From positions 1 to 64,000 of the forward strand of contig CACYWP010000003.1 in assembly GCA_902778135.1 (NCBI GenBank): a stretch of 64,000 nucleotides of DNA, written 5' to 3'. The stretch is from an uncultured Coriobacteriaceae bacterium. GTDB lineage: Bacteria > Actinomycetota > Coriobacteriia > Coriobacteriales > Atopobiaceae. A model generated the notes under the pieces. It ran no database searches and was not told the origin of the DNA. It saw only the letters and a list, made by a program, of their open reading frames with translations. Made by a program: the position numbers and the translations under genes. Positions 44,519-53,776 of this stretch are shown piece by piece; positions within the stretch are counted from its first letter, which is position 1, and every line of letters starts with the position of its first letter.

Positions 44519-45533
44519 GAGAGTCAGGATTCCGTGCGACACCTTTTCTTAGAAGTGCATCGTACTCGGATCAGCCCCTGTTGCCTCTCGTGCGGTTGTA
44601 GCCGCTACCATGCACAGATAGATCTTTGGACTGTTTTGGACACCTTGCCCCTCTTTATTCACAGCTAAACATGGGCTAAGACGTGCCGGCAGAATACTCA
44701 GATAGATAAGACAGCAGATGTATCTATCCTTTCATTATTCATTTTGTTACATAGTATTATTATTGTATTGGTTTTGTAATTGAGATTAGGAGGCTTCGGT
44801 TATACCTGTAACCTATTTAGTTAGAATGCTAATGTTCAGAAACCATCAGATATGAATCCGAATTCACGCACTTGAGGATGATGTAACAACGCCTGGCCGT
44901 ACAGTCGAGTCGAACCCCTCTTTTAGTGCTAGTCTGAAGGACTGTGGTCAATATTGCGACGTTTTACACGCTCAGATTCTGCTCTCCCGAGCGACACGAT
45001 GAATGGGACGGTGATTGAGTTGGCTTGTAATCGCAACATAATTGATGCGTATATCTCAGTGACAACACGCGTTTCTTGAAATAGGTATAGCTATTCAAAG
45101 CAGAGTGAAGTCATCTTTGGTTAAATAGCCGCGTGCAATCAGGGGTTTCTGAGGATGTAGGGGTAGACCAGCTAGAGTGCTATCTGGCTTACTGCGAATC
45201 AGATTCTAGCTGTGAATCGAATCGACATTGGAGCCAAGCAAATACACGATGGGGTGGTTGGCGAAAGAAAACGAGTTTTCTTCGCCAGCCTTCATGACAA
45301 GACTTCTAGCAAAACCCCATAACCACCTCTGCTGCTCTCATACCATCGCATCGTCAGAGGTTCCACATTAAGTTTCAAATCACAATCACCCCTAGAGTAA
45401 CGTTAGTCGCAGGATAGACATCCTAGGTCGGTTTTAGTCACAAAGAGAGTTCGCTATTTATCACAATGATGTAACCTTTCGTCACTAGCAATACGAGAGC
45501 CCTTCATCACCGATGTCTAGGAGCGTGACAGCC
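44519..45533. other. AT-richer 1-kb stretch without genes, with a long-range hairpin
   Basis: No frame of convincing length or start is present. The base composition is clearly AT-richer than the flanks. The main structure: GGCGAAAGAAAAC (45260-45272) pairs with GTTTTCTTCGCC (45275-45286), and outside it ATGGGGT (45249-45255) can pair with ACCCCAT (about 45316-45322). It may hold promoters, a non-coding RNA or the scar of a lost gene. Confidence 0.45.
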
Positions 45534-46745
45534 ATGTCCGACAACCTGACCACCATAGATCCAGACGAGATCGAAGCCCTCGACCAAGAGGTCTCCATCG
45601 CAGACGTTTCTGTCGACGAGGACATCCCCATGACCGAGGAGGAAGCATGGGCCTACAAGATCCTCAAGCGCGCTGCGACGCTCAAGGGCGTCACAATCAA
45701 CCGTGAGACGTTCCTACGCACCGAGCTTTCGAAGAAGTGCCCTCCCAAAGTAGTCAAAGAGGCCATCGCCACCAATCCCCAACTCGCAGGCGTCTCCATG
45801 GAAATCATGGACGAGCTCGCTGACGCTGCCATCAGCATCGAGACACGCAAGGTCGCAGGCCTCTCCGCACTTGCTGGGTTACCAGGCGGGCTTGCCATGT
45901 TCGGCACCATCCCAGCAGATATCGTCCAGTACTTCGCCCACTCGCTGCGCATCGAGCAGAAACTGGCATACCTTTACGGCTGGGAGTCGTTCCTCAACGA
46001 GGAGGACGAAGTAGACGATGAGACCATGTACCGCCTCATCCTGTTCCTCGGCGTGATGATGCAAGTTGGTGGCGTGAACACCTCGCTGATCAAGTTTGCC
46101 GCCCAGACTGCCAAGGTGGGGGTCGCCAAGGCCATCCAGAAGCAAGCACTGACCAAGACGCTCTGGTACGTACCCCTTAAGAAGGTGTTGCGCGTGGTGG
46201 GTGTCAACGTCACCAAAAAGAAATTCGCCGAAGTAGTGGCAAAGGGCGTACCAGTTGTTGGTGGTGTAGTGTCCGGCGGATTGACCTATGCGACTTTCCG
46301 GCCCAGCGCCATAAGCCTCAAGAAGCACCTCAGGACGTTGCCCCAGGCGACAGGTGTAATCCTCCCCGAAGATGAGATGAAGGCCGTACTTGAACAAATC
46401 GACAAAGAGTCCGAGGCCGACTTCAAGGCAGCACTCGGCGCTGCGGGCGAAAGGGCAGCTGAGGCCGCATCTGCCGCAAGGGAAAAGGCTGCAGTGGTAG
46501 CGGATGCAGCAATGGACACGGCTGGCATAGCCGCAAAGGCAGCTGCAGCAGGCATCCGTAAGGGCTTCGGAGGGGTCTCGGCGAGAATTGGCAAGGCGCG
46601 TGCTGCCGCCAAGAATCGAGCGGACTCCCCTACCTCCGTTGACGCAATCACCGACCAGCTCCGTTCCTACAAGGAGATGCTCGACGAGGGACTCATCACG
46701 CAGGAAGACTACGACGCAAAGAAGAGGGAGCTGCTAGGACTGTAG
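45534..46745 (+). CDS. EcsC-like protein with C-terminal SHOCT domain
   Basis: A 403-residue protein. The central region (LAGLPGGLAMFGTIPADIVQYF, then AYLYGWESF) has the hydrophobic hairpin of EcsC-type proteins. Next comes an Ala-rich amphipathic stretch (about 305-365). The C-terminal 30 residues are a SHOCT motif: QLRSYKEMLDEGLITQEDYD followed by AKKRELL. SHOCT motifs often mediate oligomerisation. I chose ATG 45534 (GGAG upstream) over 45513. It shares an operon with the NADAR fusion, 12 bp apart. Confidence 0.75.
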   Translation: MSDNLTTIDPDEIEALDQEVSIADVSVDEDIPMTEEEAWAYKILKRAATLKGVTINRETFLRTELSKKCPPKVVKEAIATNPQLAGVSMEIMDELADAAISIETRKVAGLSALAGLPGGLAMFGTIPADIVQYFAHSLRIEQKLAYLYGWESFLNEEDEVDDETMYRLILFLGVMMQVGGVNTSLIKFAAQTAKVGVAKAIQKQALTKTLWYVPLKKVLRVVGVNVTKKKFAEVVAKGVPVVGGVVSGGLTYATFRPSAISLKKHLRTLPQATGVILPEDEMKAVLEQIDKESEADFKAALGAAGERAAEAASAAREKAAVVADAAMDTAGIAAKAAAAGIRKGFGGVSARIGKARAAAKNRADSPTSVDAITDQLRSYKEMLDEGLITQEDYDAKKRELLGL

Positions 46746-46757
46746 GAGGAGACTCGC

Positions 46758-48344
46758 ATGCAGGACCGCTACGCAGGGGACATCGGAGACTACGGCAAGC
46801 TCGGAATGCTGAGGGCCTTTGCCTCGAAGGGACTCTCGATCGGCATCAACTGGTACCTGGTCGACACGCCCGTCCAAGAGCTCGCCGTCAACGACGGGGG
46901 CAAGCTCATACCAAACGAGCTGGCATCATGCGACCCCAAGCTCGCCGATACCCTGCGAGCCATCTCCCTTAGCCCAGAACGCTCCATACGGGCAATAGAA
47001 GAAGCCAACCTTGTCCCCAAGGCGCGCTACTTCTCGGCCACAGTGCCCATCGAAGGCCGCGCCGAATGGCACGCCCAGGCTCTCTCGGTTCTCGCTGGCA
47101 CGAACCTCGTCTTCCTCGACCCCGACAATGGCCTGCTCGTAAAGTCCGTGGGCAAACGCTCTGCCAAGAGCCCCAAGTACACCTTCTACGAGGAGGTTGT
47201 CGACTACCTCGCCAGAGGCCAGAGCGTCGTGGTGTACAACCACCGCAGCAGGAAGAAACCAGAGGCTTACTTCGGGGAGATCTACGAGAGGCTGGCGGCT
47301 GCCGTACCATTGGCAGACGACATCACGGCCATCACCTTCCCCAGGGGCTCCGTGCGCGACTACTTCGCCATCAGCGCAAACCCCGAGCACACAAGGCTTA
47401 TCCACGAGGCCTTCGACGACCTCTTCAACGGTCCATGGAGCGATGTCGGCATGTGCAAGCTCCAGTCCCTCCCCTATCGCCCGCAAGTCCACGCGCCCAC
47501 CTCAAGCAGGAATCGAGAGGACATTATGAGCACCAGCACCGTCCCAAGCCCCCAGGTCATCGGCTTCTGGCACGAGTACGATCCCCTCGGCTGCCTGTCT
47601 AACTGGCACTCCAGCGGCTTCGACTTCCACGGCACCCACTTCGCGACGAACGAGCACTGGATGATGTGGCAGAAGGCACGTCTGATGGGCGACAAGGACA
47701 AGGCCGCGCAGATCCTCGCAGCACAGACCCCACAACGTGCGAAGCAGCTTGGCGGCGAGGTCAAGCCCTATGACGGCAAGCTCTGGGATGCGGTCCGCGA
47801 GCAGCTGGTCTACTACGGCGCACGCGAGAAGTTCCTGGCAAACGAGGCCGAGCGCGACGAGCTGCTGGCCACGGGCTCGGCGCTGCTTGCCGAAGCTTCG
47901 CCCTACGACAAGACCTGGGGCGTGGGCCTGACGGCTGACGACCCGCGCTTCGCCAACTCCGCCAAGTGGAAGGGCGACAACCTCCTCGGCCGCGCGCTGA
48001 TGCGCGTGCGCGCGGACATCCGCCAGCTCATCGCCCTCGGACGGTTCGAGGAGGTGCGCGACGGAGGCCCTCAGCTCGACGACTGCATCGCACGCATGAC
48101 GTTGCTGCAGCTCTCGCGCGTGCCGAACGTCAGGACAGCCGTCTACTGCTATGCGGAGATCGTCAGCCACGCGGTGCCGCACAAGTACCCAACCGCAGGG
48201 GCATACCTCAAGAAGGAGCACGACGCGACCGTCGAGGGCATCACACAGTCCATGCAGCTCAACATGGGCAACGGCCTGCCCGTCACCGGCTGGTACGAGC
48301 TGGTCCGCGAGCTACAGATCCAGCAGGCGCTCGGAAGGCTGTAG
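46758..48344 (+). CDS. Fusion: DYGKLG-type unknown domain + NADAR (YbiA-like) domain
   Basis: A 528-residue protein. Residues 1-245 form an uncharacterised domain with RYAGDIGDYGKLGMLRAF, LVFLDPDNGLLVK and VVVYNHRSRK. Residues about 268-440 are a NADAR domain: IGFWHEYDPLGCLSNWHSSG, THFATNEHWMMWQKARLMGD, then NLLGRALMRVR at its end. NADAR proteins act on ADP-ribose-type N-glycosidic bonds. A helical tail follows (about 445-528). The junction holds AGAGGA and then ATG (47526, M257), which looks like the start of a once-separate NADAR gene. GGAGGAG precedes ATG 46758; a strong terminator ends the operon. Confidence 0.85.
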   Translation: MQDRYAGDIGDYGKLGMLRAFASKGLSIGINWYLVDTPVQELAVNDGGKLIPNELASCDPKLADTLRAISLSPERSIRAIEEANLVPKARYFSATVPIEGRAEWHAQALSVLAGTNLVFLDPDNGLLVKSVGKRSAKSPKYTFYEEVVDYLARGQSVVVYNHRSRKKPEAYFGEIYERLAAAVPLADDITAITFPRGSVRDYFAISANPEHTRLIHEAFDDLFNGPWSDVGMCKLQSLPYRPQVHAPTSSRNREDIMSTSTVPSPQVIGFWHEYDPLGCLSNWHSSGFDFHGTHFATNEHWMMWQKARLMGDKDKAAQILAAQTPQRAKQLGGEVKPYDGKLWDAVREQLVYYGAREKFLANEAERDELLATGSALLAEASPYDKTWGVGLTADDPRFANSAKWKGDNLLGRALMRVRADIRQLIALGRFEEVRDGGPQLDDCIARMTLLQLSRVPNVRTAVYCYAEIVSHAVPHKYPTAGAYLKKEHDATVEGITQSMQLNMGNGLPVTGWYELVRELQIQQALGRL

Positions 48345-48350
48345 GCGGCC

Positions 48351-48388
48351 AAGGGGCCATGGCACTGGATGCCATGGCCCCTTTTCTC
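48351..48388 (+). terminator. Intrinsic terminator of the EcsC/NADAR operon
   Basis: AAGGGGCCATGGCA (48351-48364) pairs perfectly with TGCCATGGCCCCTT (48370-48383) over CTGGA, followed by TTCTC. A strong Rho-independent terminator seven bases after the stop. Confidence 0.85.
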
Positions 48389-48490
48389 ACATTCCTGCGG
48401 GCGCTAGATGACGTGATTGGAAGCGAACCGTCCATGTACGCCTAGCGCGAGTCTCCATCCTTCAGACCGCGGCAAATATCGGCCCTCATA

Positions 48491-48913
48491 CTATGGTCGT
48501 CCTCCGTTCGCCAAGGCAATCATGAGATACACGATCCAGGTAACGAAGACGATGCCAATGCGAAGCCTTTTGTCGAGCTTCTGATTGCGCATGACCAGAA
48601 TTGTCAAAGGTACGGGGAAGGCAAGAATCCAGCCGAGTACCCATAACCATGTCCTGCGTTTCCTGGGCCTTTCTTGTTGGGCAGGTATCTGGTAGGGCTG
48701 CTGGTCCAAGCTCTGGGCATATTCTGCCTGCGCCCTTTGGCGCCCCTTCTCGAACTCGTAGCCTGCCTGCTCCGCGTTGTCATAACGGATGTGCCGAGCC
48801 TCATCGTCGATAGGAAAAGTGGCCCCGCAGTACTGGCACGAGGCCTTCCGGTTTTCGATGTCGACGCTCAGCTGCGCTCCGCATGCTGGACAAGTAAAGG
48901 CAACTAGCTTCAT
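48491..48913 (-). CDS. Zinc-ribbon membrane protein
   Basis: A 140-residue protein beginning with a zinc ribbon: FTCPACGAQL and ASCQYCGATF (two CxxC pairs). A charged, Gln-rich linker follows, then two membrane helices (TWLWVLGWILAFPVPLTILV and IGIVFVTWIVYLMIALA). This layout is common in small Gram-positive membrane proteins of unknown role. ATG 48913 has GGGG upstream; an ATG at 48952 would add 13 residues. Confidence 0.72.
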   Translation of the reverse strand: MKLVAFTCPACGAQLSVDIENRKASCQYCGATFPIDDEARHIRYDNAEQAGYEFEKGRQRAQAEYAQSLDQQPYQIPAQQERPRKRRTWLWVLGWILAFPVPLTILVMRNQKLDKRLRIGIVFVTWIVYLMIALANGGRP

Positions 48914-48971
48914 CCGAACCCCAAACTCGAGAGTAGAGGGAAACGCCCACACGGGTTCGATCTACCCGCAC

Positions 48972-49916
48972 CTACTCTTCCTTGTCTCCCTTGCTCTTTG
49001 CCATCGGCAGTCGCGGAACAAAAGTGTCAGATCCACTCATGGCTGACGGCTGGAAGAATGCCTTCACCATCCAAGCCATGATGAGAGGCGTCAGCAACGG
49101 AATCGCACAGGAAGTGACGACCAGCACGGCAAACCCTTCCGTCACCTGCGTGAGAACCACCCTCGCCCAAGCGACGAGCTCCTTGACCTTTCCGGTTGTC
49201 ATGTTAACAACCGAGTCAACTGCCGCGCCGACAGTGTCTCCGGCATTGCCGATGAGATTGTCCCACCACTGCCCGTCGTCTGACGACGTGTTCGTCGCTT
49301 CGCTCTTATCGTCCTTGTCGGCATCAATCTCCTCTGAGATCTGTTGCGCGTTTTCTATTGCCTCAGTGATGGTGAGGTCATATGTGTTGCTGATCATGTC
49401 GACCACAAACACGCTGGTTGGGACAGCCCTCCATGCAATCAGGCCAATTATGAGTACCTTGATGGCTCCCACCATGATGGGGTTTCTGAACGGAACCCTC
49501 CTTGGCATAACGTTTGCAACAATCATGAGGATGCAGCAGAGGGGCACCAGCCACGAGAAGAAAGCATAGCCAAACACGACGAGCAGATACTTCTCGAGAA
49601 GGATTGCCCCCGTAACAATGGCGAGGTCCTTGCTTATCTCGGCAAGCTGATTGGCTATTGGAGTGCATGCGTCATCCGGAATCATGGTTATTGCAGCAGA
49701 CGCACCTGCCGAAGCGACAGACAGCCCCGCAGCCGATGCCTTCTGCTGATCAAGGACTTCTATCTCATGCGTATAGCTATCGACCGAGGAATACCTATCA
49801 GAAAGGGTGGTTCGCGAAAAGAGACAGAGAACAATGCACCCGATGATGATGCCTATCTTGATAAGAATCTCCCGTGGACCTTCTTCAACCCTCTTAACGG
49901 CTGAAAGATCAATCAT
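48972..49916 (-). CDS. Multi-pass membrane protein of unknown function
   Basis: A 314-residue protein with about four membrane segments (near 18-35, 105-130, 140-165 and 255-285), an acidic cytoplasmic or external loop (residues about 195-225, DADKDDKSEATNTSSDDG), and a short basic end. No motif recognised. GGGAGG lies before the ATG. It precedes the zinc-ribbon gene on the same strand, 58 bp apart. Confidence 0.7.
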   Translation of the reverse strand: MIDLSAVKRVEEGPREILIKIGIIIGCIVLCLFSRTTLSDRYSSVDSYTHEIEVLDQQKASAAGLSVASAGASAAITMIPDDACTPIANQLAEISKDLAIVTGAILLEKYLLVVFGYAFFSWLVPLCCILMIVANVMPRRVPFRNPIMVGAIKVLIIGLIAWRAVPTSVFVVDMISNTYDLTITEAIENAQQISEEIDADKDDKSEATNTSSDDGQWWDNLIGNAGDTVGAAVDSVVNMTTGKVKELVAWARVVLTQVTEGFAVLVVTSCAIPLLTPLIMAWMVKAFFQPSAMSGSDTFVPRLPMAKSKGDKEE

Positions 49917-50262
49917 CTACGACCTCCCTTTGCTCGCGGACTAACTGCGAAAACAAACAGCCCATTGCACTTCTACGCTGACATGACCGGAAGCAACGGA
50001 ATGCCCCTCGGCCGGAGCAGGAACATTCTACGCTGCATCACCGACCGTACTGACAGCCGCATGTTACATTCGGTAACATGCACCAACGAACTCGGTTACC
50101 GCCTACGCCTCCTCATGGGCATCTCGAACACGACAAACCCCCGCCCCCGCCCCTTTCCGCACCCCCACACGAAACACCACCGAACGCAACACAAGCACCA
50201 TCGCCAGTTGGTATACCGTGAGAGCCATCAAAGCCCCGCAAGCGCAACACCGGGAGGCACCC
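49917..50262. promoter_or_regulatory. Divergent intergenic region with an inverted repeat
   Basis: Between the divergent membrane-protein and GTPase genes. It holds GCATGTTAC-N5-GTAACATGC, a perfect 9-bp inverted repeat at 50059-50081, a likely operator or small stem. No gene seen. Confidence 0.45.
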
Positions 50263-51483
50263 GTGAAGAAGACAGAGTCCCTGGAGCCCGCTCCCCCACT
50301 AGGCAACGTTCTCGTCATCGGCGGTTCTGGCGTCGGGAAGTCGACCCTCATCAACGCCGTCATCGGCGACTACGTCGCACCCACCTCCTGGGGCAAGGCA
50401 GGCACCGAGAAACTGGAAATCTACCAGGACGAGTCGATTCCCTTCCGCCTCATCGACTCCATGGGCTTCGAGGCCTCCTCGAAGAGGCAGCACAAGGCGG
50501 TCAGCGCGGTCAAGAGGTGGTCCAGGGAGTGCGCCAAGGAGGGACGCGAGGACAACCAGGTCAACGTCATCTGGTTCTGCGTGGACGGGACGGCCGCGCG
50601 ACTCTTCGAGAAGACCATCTCCCAGCTCAACGAGGCGACCTCGATGTGGAAGTCGGTGCCCGTCATCGCGGTCATCACCAAGTCCTACTCCGACTACGAG
50701 AAGGAACGCAACGTCCAGATGGTCCGCGAGGCCTTCGAGCCGCATGGCGAACAGGGTCCCCTCGACGTGTTCCGGAAGAAGCCCGACTACTCGAAGCGCC
50801 TGAAGAGGATCATCCCCGTCGTGGCCCAGGCATGGAAGCAGTCCGAGACCAACGTCGTCGCTCCCTACGGCATCGACGAGCTCATCGAACTAACGAACGA
50901 GCTGATGCCAGAAGGGCTGGAGTGCGCCAAGGGCGACCTGCAGGACTTCGTCATGGCACGGCGGCGCGCACTTTCGCAGGGAGTCATCGCGCCTTGCGTG
51001 GCCGCAGGCGCCATCGTGGGAGCCCTTCCCCTGCCCATCGCCGACGCCATGGTCCTCGCGCCCGTCGAGGCCACCGAGGTCAACGCAATCGCCAGGATCT
51101 ACGGCCTTGCCAACGGGGAGAAGTTCGACGCCATCTCCGACACGATCATCGACGTGGGCACGGTCAGCGTCGCCGCCAAGGGAGCCATCGGCGTGCTCAA
51201 GGCCATCCCAGGCATCAACCTCGCCGCCGAGGTGCTCAACGCGACGGTCGCCGCAAGCTTCGTCGCGGCGCTGGGCGAGGGCTGCGTCTACGTGTTCGAG
51301 CAGATCTGCACCGGCAAGATGGACGACTCCGACCTCGAGTCCATCCGCCGCTACTTCGAGGAGATCCTCCAGAGCCAAGAGTTCCTCGCCAGGGTGGCGG
51401 AGGCGCTCAGGTCGATGCGGGGTGGCATGGATCCCGCCGCCATCGCCCGTGCGGTCAGCATCCTCTTCGCGCCAGCGGAGTGA
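50263..51483 (+). CDS. GTPase with hydrophobic C-terminal tail (DUF697-like)
   Basis: A 406-residue P-loop GTPase: G1 GGSGVGKST (residues 20-28), G3-like DSMGF and G4 TKSYSD. The second half has the hydrophobic hairpin of DUF697/EcsC-like domains (CVAAGAIVGALPLPIADAMV, then VLNATVAASFVAALGEG), so the protein probably sits at the membrane. The start is GTG at 50263 with GGGAGG five bases before it; GTG 50218 would add 15 residues and has no binding site. Role unknown; related proteins handle membrane stress. Confidence 0.85.
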   Translation: MKKTESLEPAPPLGNVLVIGGSGVGKSTLINAVIGDYVAPTSWGKAGTEKLEIYQDESIPFRLIDSMGFEASSKRQHKAVSAVKRWSRECAKEGREDNQVNVIWFCVDGTAARLFEKTISQLNEATSMWKSVPVIAVITKSYSDYEKERNVQMVREAFEPHGEQGPLDVFRKKPDYSKRLKRIIPVVAQAWKQSETNVVAPYGIDELIELTNELMPEGLECAKGDLQDFVMARRRALSQGVIAPCVAAGAIVGALPLPIADAMVLAPVEATEVNAIARIYGLANGEKFDAISDTIIDVGTVSVAAKGAIGVLKAIPGINLAAEVLNATVAASFVAALGEGCVYVFEQICTGKMDDSDLESIRRYFEEILQSQEFLARVAEALRSMRGGMDPAAIARAVSILFAPAE

Positions 51484-51715
51484 GGCCCATCGGCAGGCGC
51501 CCTGTCACGTGGCCTGAACGTGGTTGGGACCGTTCCCGTTCAGACAGATGGCCACGATGTGGGGCGTACTTTCTCGTCATCTTCCGCCCCCTCGCAGGCC
51601 AATGGTGAGAGCTTACGGAAGGCCGCGGACACGAATGGCACCTCACATCGCCCGCGCAGGCCAGCTGATGCCCTATCCTTGTATCCATGCAGGCACACGG
51701 CCCAGCGAGGAAGAC

Positions 51716-52582
51716 ATGCAGACCGACCCCAGGATTGTTGGCAGAAACATCGAGCGCCTGCGCAGGGCGTATGGCGAGCGACAGGTCGACCTGGGCAGGG
51801 CCATCCACGTCTCCGGCAGCGCCGTCTCGAACTACGAGGGAGGCACGCGCATCAGCCCCCAGCTCATCGAGCGCGTCGCCGCCCACTACGGCGTCACCCC
51901 CTCCCAGCTCGAAAGCGACTCGCTCGACGTCACGCGCTACGGCGACGCGCGGGACTACGTGCGGACCACGCAGGTCCTCCTGCGATACCTCTTCAGGTTC
52001 CCCGCTGGCAGCTCCGAGAAAGGCTCGGACTTCCGGCTGGCCTGCGAGGAATGCCGGCGCCTGGCATCCGACGCGGACCTCTCGAACGGCATCTCGTTCT
52101 GGCGCACCGAGCTGCTGCGCTGCATGCAGGTCTTCAACGAGCACATGGATGGCCCGCTTTCGCTGGAGGCGATGGCCAACTTCAACTCCTCGGCCGTGGT
52201 GTACTGGCTCTTCCTGCCCGACGCCGACACGCGCGTCTACCTCGACCACCTGCGCCGGAACCCCACCCTGACCGAAGACGCGCTCGTCAGGCTGATGCTC
52301 CAGGCAAACGACGCCCGCAACGAGCACGGCACCCCCAACAGGGACCGTTTTGCCAGCGACTTCGAGGACACCATCTTCGACAACCTCTACTACATGAGGC
52401 AGGACCCCGCGTGGGCGGACTACGCCGAGCTCTTCGCGGCACTGCTCTACTTCTGCGGGTTCTCCGCGCCGGAGCTGGACCGGGAGACCAGGGTCGCGAT
52501 CGGCATGTACATGATCTACACCCAGGCGCGGCTGGGCAACGACCTGTCGCTGGCCTGCCTCGGCGAACTCTTCGACCTCTAG
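51716..52582 (+). CDS. Xre-family regulator with C-terminal sensor region
   Basis: A 288-residue protein. Residues about 8-65 form an HTH_XRE: NIERLRRAYGERQVDLGRAI, then SGSAVSNYEGG (recognition helix) and AAHYGVTPSQL. The remaining 220 residues are helical and not recognised. GAGGAAG precedes ATG 51716. An operator-like 19-mer lies 22 bp after the stop, and a decayed copy of this gene lies at 18661. Confidence 0.85.
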   Translation: MQTDPRIVGRNIERLRRAYGERQVDLGRAIHVSGSAVSNYEGGTRISPQLIERVAAHYGVTPSQLESDSLDVTRYGDARDYVRTTQVLLRYLFRFPAGSSEKGSDFRLACEECRRLASDADLSNGISFWRTELLRCMQVFNEHMDGPLSLEAMANFNSSAVVYWLFLPDADTRVYLDHLRRNPTLTEDALVRLMLQANDARNEHGTPNRDRFASDFEDTIFDNLYYMRQDPAWADYAELFAALLYFCGFSAPELDRETRVAIGMYMIYTQARLGNDLSLACLGELFDL

Positions 52583-52604
52583 CATCCGTACCTGCGCTTT
52601 CGCG

Positions 52605-52658
52605 ACTTCACAACTTGTGGAGTCGCCTCCCTCGCACACGGGGTACCTTTTATACCCC
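52605..52658. promoter_or_regulatory. Operator-like repeats before the 157-residue gene
   Basis: Two inverted repeats: ACTTCACA-AC-TTGTGGAGT at 52605-52623 (shared with 18851-18869) and GGGGTA-N7-TACCCC at 52640-52658. A TATACC that could act as -10 lies inside the second. This is probably the promoter/operator of the gene at 52682. Confidence 0.5.
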
Positions 52659-52681
52659 ACAGTCGGAAGAGGGAGGATGCG

Positions 52682-53155
52682 ATGAGCGACGCGCGCGACG
52701 GAATGGCCAACGACAGGCAGTTTCCTTTCACCGAGCACTTGGGGACCGTGACCCGCGACATGACCCGTGCGACGGTGGACCTGGGCTGGCTGGAGAACTA
52801 CGACCTCGACATGATCGACGCGGCCGAGATGTTCCTCACCTACCAGGCACGCGAGGTCGAGACCAACAACAAGAAGAGCCCCTTCGCGTCAAAGAATGAC
52901 CTGCTGGTCTACGCGCAGGGTATCGGGCGCCCCATCGCGGACTCCCTCGACTCCTGCAGGAAGGTCGGCGGCGAGGAGATGCTCGTGTCCCTGCTCTACC
53001 ACATCGCCAGCCTGGCGTACGGGCGGGGCGTGAGGGACGCCCATGACGGGAGGCTCTCGCCGCAGACGGTGCGCGAGCTCGCCAAGCGCTGGAACCGCCT
53101 TGACGAGAAGCACGAGGCGATGCGCGAGCTCTACGACGACATCAGGGTGTCCTAG
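52682..53155 (+). CDS. Unknown 157-residue protein next to the Xre regulator
   Basis: A soluble helical protein with no recognised family (RDMTRATVDLGWLENYDLDM near the start, VREDAHDGRLSPQTV-like C-terminal helices). GGAGG lies 5 nt before ATG 52682. It is preceded by the shared operator and probably controlled by the Xre protein. Confidence 0.6.
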   Translation: MSDARDGMANDRQFPFTEHLGTVTRDMTRATVDLGWLENYDLDMIDAAEMFLTYQAREVETNNKKSPFASKNDLLVYAQGIGRPIADSLDSCRKVGGEEMLVSLLYHIASLAYGRGVRDAHDGRLSPQTVRELAKRWNRLDEKHEAMRELYDDIRVS

Positions 53156-53191
53156 CGACTGGACGGCAGGCGACACACGAAGGAGCTGGAA

Positions 53192-53734
53192 ATGCACTTG
53201 ATCATCCACTTGACGCTAAACGGGTTCGCGTTGTTGGTCGGCGCCATCCTCTTCTTGAGGGTTGGGATGACCAATCTCCAAGGGCCTCTGCCGGACGCTT
53301 GCGTCGCGCATCTGCTTGGTGCCATACGCCATCTGCTTGACCTGATGCTGACGCTGACCCTGTGGTGCACGATCTGCCGGCGCATATGCATGGGTGCCCT
53401 GCATGTCCCGCTCCTCAGCATCCGCACCCTTGCGGAGACCGGCTCCGCCCTGCAGCGGTTGTTCGGTTTCTGCGTGTACAGCGGGCCTCCCCTCTTGCTC
53501 TTGGCCCTGATCGCACTCTTCTTTGCGTCGTTCGAACTCGAGGGCGATGGCGTGTCGCCGCAGGACCTCGTACCGTTTCACGGTAACGCCCTGCTCGACG
53601 CACTGGTTCGGCCGTTCGGGATCGCGACGCTGGTCTCGCGGCGGGAGGTCGGCACCAGAGACGCGATGGGCGCCCTCTTCGGAGTGGCATTCCTGACGTT
53701 TCTGGCGTGCGGGACCCTCGCCATCGCCGGATGA
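53192..53734 (+). CDS. Multi-pass membrane protein of the Xre cassette
   Basis: A 180-residue protein with about five hydrophobic segments (LTLNGFALLVGAILFLRV, LLDLMLTLTLWCTIC, PPLLLLALIALFFASFEL and a C-terminal one). AAGGAG lies 6 nt before the ATG. It is encoded 36 bp after the 157-residue gene and probably co-transcribed. No family recognised. Confidence 0.6.
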   Translation: MHLIIHLTLNGFALLVGAILFLRVGMTNLQGPLPDACVAHLLGAIRHLLDLMLTLTLWCTICRRICMGALHVPLLSIRTLAETGSALQRLFGFCVYSGPPLLLLALIALFFASFELEGDGVSPQDLVPFHGNALLDALVRPFGIATLVSRREVGTRDAMGALFGVAFLTFLACGTLAIAG

Positions 53735-53776
53735 CGGGACGAAGGCCGCGTTTTGGGCCTGACGGACAGCCACTAG

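Noticed and set aside
49965-51608. A 547-codon plus-strand frame across the GTPase gene
   Set aside because: It overlaps the GTPase gene in another frame, is rich in Arg/Gly/Pro as expected of GC-rich out-of-frame reading, and has no recognisable domain or binding site.
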